Assembly (NCBI GenBank): GCA_036351435.1
Contig: JAZBPA010000016.1
Coordinates: 1-5,501 of the forward strand
Direction of reading: 5' to 3'
DNA length: 5,501 bases
Source: JAAUQA01 sp036351435
GTDB lineage: Bacteria > Pseudomonadota > Gammaproteobacteria > Competibacterales > Competibacteraceae
Position 1 is the stretch's first letter. Every line of letters starts with the position of its first letter. Below are positions 1-4,306 of the stretch, one piece after another. The notes below the pieces were generated by a model. That model was not told where the DNA came from. It ran no database searches and saw only the letters and a list, made by a program, of their open reading frames with translations. Both the position numbers and the translations under genes were made by a program.

Positions 1-2
1 CC

Positions 3-575
3 GCGGTTTATATTTTTATGGGCGCCATCTTTTTGACCGCGCTGGGAATTTTGCCGGCTCATGTGGCCTTTACTGGTGCCGCTATCACCTTGGTTTTGAC
101 TAATCTAATGTCGTTGCGGGAAGTCTACGCCAGTATCGACGGTCCGATTATTATTCTGTTAGGTGCCATGATCCCGGTCGGCCAAGCTCTGGAAAACACG
201 GGTGCAACGGTGTTACTGGCAACTGGACTGGCTGCTATTGCCGGCGATCTGCCGAATTGGGCCATTCTGACAATCTTGATGGTAACTGCCATGTCGCTGT
301 CGGATGTGATCAACAACGCCGCCACCGCCGTTATCATGGCTCCTATCGCGGCTGGGGTGGCGAATGCGTTGCAGCTTCCCGTCGATCCCTTTTTAATGGC
401 CGTTGCCGTGGGCAGTTCGTGCACGTTCATGACGCCGATCGGGCATCAATCGAACACTTTGGTGATGGGCCCGGGCGGATATGGCTTCGGCGATTACTGG
501 CGGTTGGGATTGCCTCTCGGTATTCTAGTGGTGCTGACCGCAATTCCGCTTATCACGCTGTTTTGGCCGTTATAG
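3..575 (+). CDS. SLC13/DASS-family permease, C-terminal part (5' end outside window)
   Basis: This is the last ~190 residues of a polytopic inner-membrane transporter. The frame is open to the left edge, so the Met at 18 is internal and the true start lies outside. The protein is almost entirely hydrophobic, with about six membrane or re-entrant segments. Counting from Met18, these lie near residues 3-28, 43-58, 62-77, 82-113, 122-138 and 163-183. Two motifs fit the divalent anion/sodium symporter superfamily: VINNAATAVIMAPIA (98-112), and FMTPIGHQSNTLVMGPGGY (137-155), whose SNT triplet is typical of the substrate/sodium-binding hairpin. Many bacterial members of this type carry TrkA-C (RCK_C) domains in a central loop, which would lie upstream. 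The substrate (sulfate, dicarboxylate or other) cannot be told from this fragment. It converges on ureF, so it belongs to a different transcription unit. The family call is fairly sure, the substrate unknown. Confidence 0.85.
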   Translation, partial: AVYIFMGAIFLTALGILPAHVAFTGAAITLVLTNLMSLREVYASIDGPIIILLGAMIPVGQALENTGATVLLATGLAAIAGDLPNWAILTILMVTAMSLSDVINNAATAVIMAPIAAGVANALQLPVDPFLMAVAVGSSCTFMTPIGHQSNTLVMGPGGYGFGDYWRLGLPLGILVVLTAIPLITLFWPL

Positions 576-595
576 GGCACAGCCTATCCAGCCTG

Positions 596-1288
596 TCAGG
601 AGCGGAACAAGCGCGAATACTGTGTTTCATGCAGGGCACTGGCTAATCCTAACGCAGGTGCGGCACAACCGATATCGTCATCGTCCAGTACATTCAATCC
701 TTGTTGGGACGAAATCACTATCTCCGGTAGAAGGCGAGTCAGGATCCGTTGGCTAGCAGTTTGGCCTAACGGAATCAGCCGGGTCGCTGCAGCAACTTGG
801 TTTTCTGCCCAAGACCATAAATAACCCTGTATTGCAGTCGGCAACGCGATTCCCCATCGTGCTGCTGCTAAGCTGAACAGCGTCGCGAAACAGACTCGAG
901 GTGCGCTACGCCACGATTCGGCCTCGGCCAATCCTAAATCTGCTAACAACCGGGCCATTGCCGTTCCTAAATGCCGATCTTCTAGTTGCAGTTCCTTTGC
1001 TTCCCGACTGGCGTAAAGCCACGCATTCCAGAGATTGATTTCGTCCAAATCAGACACAACCCAAGCCCGATACAAGCGAGCGAAAACCGGCACATCCAGA
1101 TAACAGAGTGGATGATGTAGCAGTCCCTGCAACCAATCTGCGGTGCTGGTTTCGTCTTTGACCCAGCCTTGAGTCACTGCATATTCCAAACCCTGTGAAT
1201 AGGCGTACGCGCCTACCGGCAGGGCAGGGCTGACCAACTGCAACAAACGCAGCAAAGCAATATCTTTGCCGATTGGCTCAATGGTCAT
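596..1288 (-). CDS. ureF: Urease accessory protein UreF
   Basis: UreF is a cytoplasmic maturation factor. In the family it binds UreD/UreH on apo-urease and recruits the GTPase UreG, gating GTP-dependent nickel delivery. From the ATG at 1288 the protein has 230 residues, normal for UreF. Family landmarks are LQLVSPALPVGAYAYSQGLE (about 17-35), SREAKELQLEDRHLG (94-108), PLGQTASQR (173-181) and the C-terminal HETQYSRLFRS (220-230), the usual UreF ending. A GTG at 1309 in the same frame would add seven residues. It has a GAGG only 3 nt upstream, while the ATG has no good Shine-Dalgarno. I prefer the ATG because UreF proteins normally begin shortly before the LLRLLQL helix and because it overlaps the ureE stop by 11 nt (ATGACCATTGA), implying translational coupling. 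It is the last gene of the operon; no ureG follows. Confidence 0.95.
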   Translation of the reverse strand: MTIEPIGKDIALLRLLQLVSPALPVGAYAYSQGLEYAVTQGWVKDETSTADWLQGLLHHPLCYLDVPVFARLYRAWVVSDLDEINLWNAWLYASREAKELQLEDRHLGTAMARLLADLGLAEAESWRSAPRVCFATLFSLAAARWGIALPTAIQGYLWSWAENQVAAATRLIPLGQTASQRILTRLLPEIVISSQQGLNVLDDDDIGCAAPALGLASALHETQYSRLFRS

Positions 1289-1718
1289 GGTGTGAGCTGG
1301 CGTAAGCACCCGCCTCTGGTTCGAAGGGCGCCCGTTCCCGTAGCACTGTCAAACCTAGCGCTTGTACCATGCCGTCTAAAACATGATCATGCCGATAATG
1401 TAACCACCCGGCTCCAATTTGCACCGGTATATGACGATTGCCCAGGTGATAACAAGCTCTCGCTAGTCGTAATGGGTCCTGGGTGTGTGCGCTGGATAGA
1501 TCTTCCAAAGCCGCTTGCACCCGCACAACCAAGCCGGTACGGGCTAGCAATAAATCGTCCTGCCGCAATACCGTGCCTCGCGGCAGAAACAAGCGCACTT
1601 CCCGGCCATCGTCCAAGTTAGCCAACAGGCGACTTTTCTGCCGAAGTTCGAAGGGCAAAGTTAGCGTCGCTCCGACCTCTGCGGTCTCGCTCAGCTGCTC
1701 GCTGATCTCTATGGGCAT
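1278..1718 (-). CDS. ureE: Urease accessory protein UreE (nickel metallochaperone)
   Basis: UreE is a dimeric cytoplasmic nickel-binding protein that supplies Ni(II) to the urease maturation complex. This one has 146 residues. The N-terminal half (about 1-70) is the beta-rich UreE domain, with LPFELRQKSR and a DDGREVRLFLPRGTVLRQDD stretch. The C-terminal half (about 71-146) is the ferredoxin-like metal-binding domain. YHLGNRHIPVQI contains His96, equivalent to the interface nickel ligand of Klebsiella UreE. HYRHDHVLDGM contains His110 and His112, matching its secondary metal-site histidines. The tail is a short HHDH rather than the long polyhistidine tail of Klebsiella, so nickel storage capacity is probably lower. 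The ATG lies 6 nt after the ureC stop with only a weak purine-rich leader, so translation is probably coupled to ureC. Its 3' end overlaps ureF. Confidence 0.95.
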   Translation of the reverse strand: MPIEISEQLSETAEVGATLTLPFELRQKSRLLANLDDGREVRLFLPRGTVLRQDDLLLARTGLVVRVQAALEDLSSAHTQDPLRLARACYHLGNRHIPVQIGAGWLHYRHDHVLDGMVQALGLTVLRERAPFEPEAGAYASSHHDH

Positions 1719-1724
1719 AACCGC

Positions 1725-3434
1725 TTAGAACAGAAAATAGCGTTGCGCTAGCGGTGCAACCAGCAGTGGTTCGCAGGTCAACAAAATACCATCGGCACGC
1801 ACTTCATAGGTTTGCGGGTCGACTTCCATGTGTGGCTGATAGGCGTTATGAATCATATCCGCCTTGCTGATTTTACGGGTATTAGCGACTGTAATCAGCC
1901 GTTTGCGCAGACCAAGTTCATCTAACGAGCCAGTGGTCAGCGCCTCTTGAGACACGAAACTGGCGCAAGTTGCCGCCCGGGCACCGCCTAAAGCGCCGAA
2001 CATCGGGCGATAATGCACAGGTTGCGGAGTCGGGATAGAGGCGTTCGGGTCACCCATCGGTGCAGCAACAATCAAGCCGCCCTTGATAATCAAAGCCGGT
2101 TTGGCACCGAAAAAGGCCGGTTTCCATAATACGATGTCTGCCAACTTGCCGGGTTCAATGGAGCCGACCGCATGCGCGATGCCGTGGGTAATTGCTGGGT
2201 TAATCGTGTATTTGGCGACATAACGCTTGGCGCGGAAGTTATCGTTTTGCTTCAGGTCCTCCGGCAAGTTGCCACGTTGCACTTTCATTTTGTGCGCGGT
2301 TTGCCAAGTACGGATAATCACTTCGCCGACCCGGCCCATCGCTTGCGAATCGGAAGCAATCATGCTGAATGCGCCTAGGTCGTGAAGAATATCTTCAGCG
2401 GCAATGGTCTCCCGGCGAATACGTGAATCGGCAAAAGCCACATCTTCGGGGATATTCGGGTCCAGATGATGACAGACCATCAGCATATCCAAATGCTCAT
2501 CCACTGTATTGACCGTATAAGGGCGGGTCGGATTGGTGGACGAGGGCAGCACATTGGCTGCGCCGCAGGCTTTGATAATATCCGGAGCATGGCCGCCACC
2601 CGCGCCTTCGGTATGGTAGGTGTGAATGACTCGTCCTTTGAATGCGGCTAGAGTATCCTCGACGAAACCCGATTCGTTCAAAGTATCGGTGTGAATAGCG
2701 ACCTGGACATCGTAACGCTCCGCGACCGACAAACAATTGTCGATCGCCGCCGGGGTTGTTCCCCAATCCTCATGTAATTTCAAACCCATTGCACCGGCAG
2801 CAATTTGCTCTTCCAATGCATTGGGCAGGCTGGCGTTACCTTTGCCGAGAAAACCCAAATTCATCGGCAAATCTTCAGCAGCTTGCAGCATGCGGTGGAT
2901 ATTCCAAGGGCCCGGTGTACAGGTCGTGGCATTGGTCCCAGTTGCCGGTCCGGTGCCGCCGCCCAACATGGTGGTGATGCCGGACATCAAAGCATCTTCT
3001 ATCTGTTGGGGACAAATGAAATGAATGTGCGCGTCAATTCCTCCGGCGGTGACAATCAGCCCTTCACCTGCGATTGCTTCAGTGCCGGGACCGATGATGA
3101 TATCTACACCGGCTTGTACGTCAGGATTACCGCCTTTGCCGACGCCGACGATGCGCCCGTCTTTAATACCGATATCCGCCTTGACGATGCCCCAGTGGTC
3201 CAGAATCAGCGCGTTGGTGATTACCGTATCTACAGCTCCTTCGGCTTGGGTACGCTGGGATTGGCCCATGCCGTCGCGAATGACCTTGCCGCCGCCGAAT
3301 TTAACCTCATCGCCGTAAACTGTGTGATCCTGCTCGACTTCAATCCACAACTCGGTATCGCCTAAACGAACCCGATCTCCGGTGGTAGGACCGTACATAT
3401 CCGCATAGGCTCGGCGATCAATGCGACGGCTCAT
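1725..3434 (-). CDS. ureC: Urease subunit alpha UreC (catalytic)
   Basis: UreC is the catalytic subunit of urease (urea amidohydrolase, EC 3.5.1.5), which hydrolyses urea to ammonia and carbamate at a dinuclear nickel site in the cytoplasm. It has 569 residues, against about 567-570 in separate-subunit ureases. It is collinear with Klebsiella UreC at an offset of +2. Nickel ligands are His136 and His138 (AHIHF), the lysine to be carbamylated Lys219 (GLKLHEDWG), His248 (AIHTD), His274 (HTYHTEG) and Asp362 (ASDSQAMG). His221, Arg338 and the mobile-flap pair Cys321-His322 (MVCHHL) complete the active site. The N-terminus shows the usual YADMYGPTTGDRVRLGDT. No catalytic residue is missing. The ATG overlaps the ureB stop (ATGA), with AGGAG 7 nt upstream, which fixes the start. 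UreA and UreB form the rest of the trimeric unit. Confidence 0.99.
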   Translation of the reverse strand: MSRRIDRRAYADMYGPTTGDRVRLGDTELWIEVEQDHTVYGDEVKFGGGKVIRDGMGQSQRTQAEGAVDTVITNALILDHWGIVKADIGIKDGRIVGVGKGGNPDVQAGVDIIIGPGTEAIAGEGLIVTAGGIDAHIHFICPQQIEDALMSGITTMLGGGTGPATGTNATTCTPGPWNIHRMLQAAEDLPMNLGFLGKGNASLPNALEEQIAAGAMGLKLHEDWGTTPAAIDNCLSVAERYDVQVAIHTDTLNESGFVEDTLAAFKGRVIHTYHTEGAGGGHAPDIIKACGAANVLPSSTNPTRPYTVNTVDEHLDMLMVCHHLDPNIPEDVAFADSRIRRETIAAEDILHDLGAFSMIASDSQAMGRVGEVIIRTWQTAHKMKVQRGNLPEDLKQNDNFRAKRYVAKYTINPAITHGIAHAVGSIEPGKLADIVLWKPAFFGAKPALIIKGGLIVAAPMGDPNASIPTPQPVHYRPMFGALGGARAATCASFVSQEALTTGSLDELGLRKRLITVANTRKISKADMIHNAYQPHMEVDPQTYEVRADGILLTCEPLLVAPLAQRYFLF

Positions 3435-3748
3435 GGTTGATCTCCTAGTGTGCCCATCACGCTGCCACGGAAACCAAAGATTTTGCCCTCACCGGCATAT
3501 TCCACCAACTCCACCGTGCGGCTCTGACCCGGTTCGAAACGCACCGCAGTGCCTGCTGGAATATTCAAGCGATAACCACGGCTAGCAGGTCGATCAAATT
3601 GCAGAGCCGGATTAGTCTCGAAGAAATGGTAATGTGAGCCAACTTGTATGGGCCGGTCGCCGCTGTTGGCAACACTCAGAGTCATGGTGCGGCGGCCGAC
3701 ATTCAGTTCGATGTCGCCGGGTTGAGGAATGACTTCGCCGGGAATCAT
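3431..3748 (-). CDS. ureB: Urease subunit beta UreB
   Basis: UreB is a small structural subunit that packs with UreA and UreC to form the (ABC)3 urease. From the ATG at 3748 it has 105 residues, typical of stand-alone UreB. It begins MIPGEVIPQPGDIELNVGR, the usual family N-terminus. It then has VGSHYHFFETNPALQFDR (about 36-53) and GYRLNIPAGTAVRFEPGQ (58-75), the two most conserved blocks, and ends with FGFRGSVMGTLGDQP. The frame stays open upstream to 3850, but that extension lies inside ureA in another frame and has no UreB similarity. The ATG at 3748 is set by a perfect AAGGAGG 8 nt upstream. The gene follows ureA by 13 nt and overlaps ureC by 4 nt, so it is translated as part of the same message. 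Confidence 0.98.
   Translation of the reverse strand: MIPGEVIPQPGDIELNVGRRTMTLSVANSGDRPIQVGSHYHFFETNPALQFDRPASRGYRLNIPAGTAVRFEPGQSRTVELVEYAGEGKIFGFRGSVMGTLGDQP
3442..3446 (-). promoter_or_regulatory. Ribosome binding site of ureC
   Basis: AGGAG lies 7 nt before the ureC ATG at 3434, within the last codons of ureB. Together with the ATGA stop-start overlap it fixes the ureC start and suggests reinitiation as well as independent initiation. Confidence 0.85.
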
Positions 3749-3756
3749 GTTGCGCG

Positions 3757-3763
3757 CCTCCTT
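3757..3763 (-). promoter_or_regulatory. Ribosome binding site of ureB overlapping the ureA stop
   Basis: A perfect AAGGAGG lies 8 nt before the ureB ATG at 3748. It overlaps the ureA stop codon, the two being read as TAAGGAGG, so a ribosome finishing ureA stops on the ureB initiation signal. This rules out the longer upstream start in the ureB frame and suggests coupled translation of the two small subunits, which are needed in equal amounts. Confidence 0.9.
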
Positions 3764-4064
3764 AAGGAATCGGATGGTGGACGGTAACCAATTTGGTGCC
3801 GTCGGGAAAAGTGGCTTCGACTTGTACTTCGGCAAGCATCTCCGGCACACCTTCCATCACCTCCTCGCGGCTCAACAAGGTTCGGCCGTAACTCATGAGA
3901 TCGGCTACGGTTTTGCCATCCCGCGCGCCCTCCAGGATAGCAGCGGAGATATAGGCTGTTGCTTCCGGGTAATTGAGTTTGAGGCCACGCGCTTTTCGTC
4001 GCTCGGCAACTAGTCCTGCGGTAAACAGCAGGAGTTTATCTTTTTCTCGGGGCGTTAATTCCAT
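3762..4064 (-). CDS. ureA: Urease subunit gamma UreA
   Basis: UreA is the smallest structural subunit of bacterial urease, needed for assembly of the cytoplasmic (UreABC)3 enzyme. At 100 residues it is exactly the common family length and is not fused to UreB, unlike in Helicobacter. It begins MELTPREKDKLLLFTAGLVA and carries the conserved helices ERRKARGLKLNYPEA (21-35) and AYISAAILEGARDGKTVADLM (38-58). Next come the GRTLLSREEVMEGVPEML stretch (60-77) and the C-terminal VQVEATFPDGTKLVTVHHPI. GGAG lies 6 nt before the ATG, and no in-frame alternative start fits better. It is the first gene of the operon; a 242-nt gene-free stretch lies upstream, so the operon promoter is expected there. No ureD/ureH precedes it, although that gene often does in proteobacteria. 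Confidence 0.98.
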   Translation of the reverse strand: MELTPREKDKLLLFTAGLVAERRKARGLKLNYPEATAYISAAILEGARDGKTVADLMSYGRTLLSREEVMEGVPEMLAEVQVEATFPDGTKLVTVHHPIP

Positions 4065-4070
4065 AGGCTT

Positions 4071-4074
4071 CTCC
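4071..4074 (-). promoter_or_regulatory. Ribosome binding site of ureA
   Basis: GGAG (continuing as GGAGAA) sits 6 nt before the ureA ATG at 4064, an acceptable Shine-Dalgarno match at good spacing. It supports this ATG as the first start of the operon. Confidence 0.75.
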
Positions 4075-4220
4075 GGTTTGAGCGTATCGAGCCCTTCTGC
4101 TTATTGGTAGGAACGAAAACAGCGCTAGGATATAACGCTTGGGGGTGATTCTCTACCGCCATAGTTACGCACAGTGCTCTTCACGGTCCGAACGTCGATG
4201 CGCAGACTGTATGATATGGG

Positions 4221-4230
4221 GTGGTACCAC
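4221..4230. repeat. Perfect 10-bp palindrome GTGGTACCAC upstream of ureA
   Basis: The sequence GTGGTACCAC is its own reverse complement and lies about 157 nt before the ureA start. The flanking bases do not extend the symmetry. It could be half of an operator or chance. I do not recognise it as the site of a known regulator. Confidence 0.35.
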
Positions 4231-4258
4231 TGATGGCCTTGGTAAGCGATGCGATATG

Positions 4259-4290
4259 CGTTTCGGCCACTGCAATCAGTGACCGAAACG
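4259..4290 (-). terminator. Strong 14-bp hairpin behind the repeat-protein gene
   Basis: This inverted repeat begins 16 nt after the stop codon of the repeat-protein gene. On the minus strand the arms are CGTTTCGGTCACTG and CAGTGGCCGAAACG, around an ATTG loop. All 14 positions can pair in minus-strand RNA, one of them as G-U. In plus-strand RNA the same position would be an A-C mismatch. Position and strand bias suggest an end-of-transcript or 3'-protecting stem for the minus-strand gene. No run of T follows, so it is not a classical intrinsic terminator. It would also help insulate the ure operon from readthrough. Confidence 0.6.
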
Positions 4291-4306
4291 CCGACGTGGT
4301 AAAGGT

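Larger units (their letters stand above)
4065..4258 (-). other. Leader/upstream region of the ure operon
   Basis: This gene-free stretch separates ureA from the hairpin behind the next gene and should hold the operon promoter. I find no convincing sigma-70 pair: several AT-rich -10-like hexamers exist on the minus strand (for example TATCAT near 4211-4216 and TTATAT near 4130-4135), but none has a good TTGACA-like box at 16-18 nt. I also find no good sigma-54 site, which might have been expected for nitrogen control. The only distinct element is a perfect 10-bp palindrome at 4221-4230. The 81-codon open frame at 4125-4370 starts inside the repeat-protein gene in another frame and looks spurious. 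Confidence 0.5.

Noticed and set aside
2805..3365. 186-codon open frame on the plus strand opposite ureC
   Set aside because: It lies wholly antisense to strongly conserved ureC, and its translation looks like the low-complexity shadow of another frame. Several shorter frames in this area (2172-2378, 2466-2651, 2737-3024, 3025-3318) are of the same kind.
3749..3850. N-terminal extension of ureB to a start at 3850
   Set aside because: It overlaps ureA out of frame, has no UreB-like sequence, and the ATG at 3748 has a perfect AAGGAGG at ideal spacing.
4173..4190. Possible sigma-54 promoter on the minus strand (GG and GC 10 nt apart)
   Set aside because: Only the GG/GC spacing fits; the flanking bases of both boxes depart from TGGCAC and TTGCA. 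Such a match is expected by chance.
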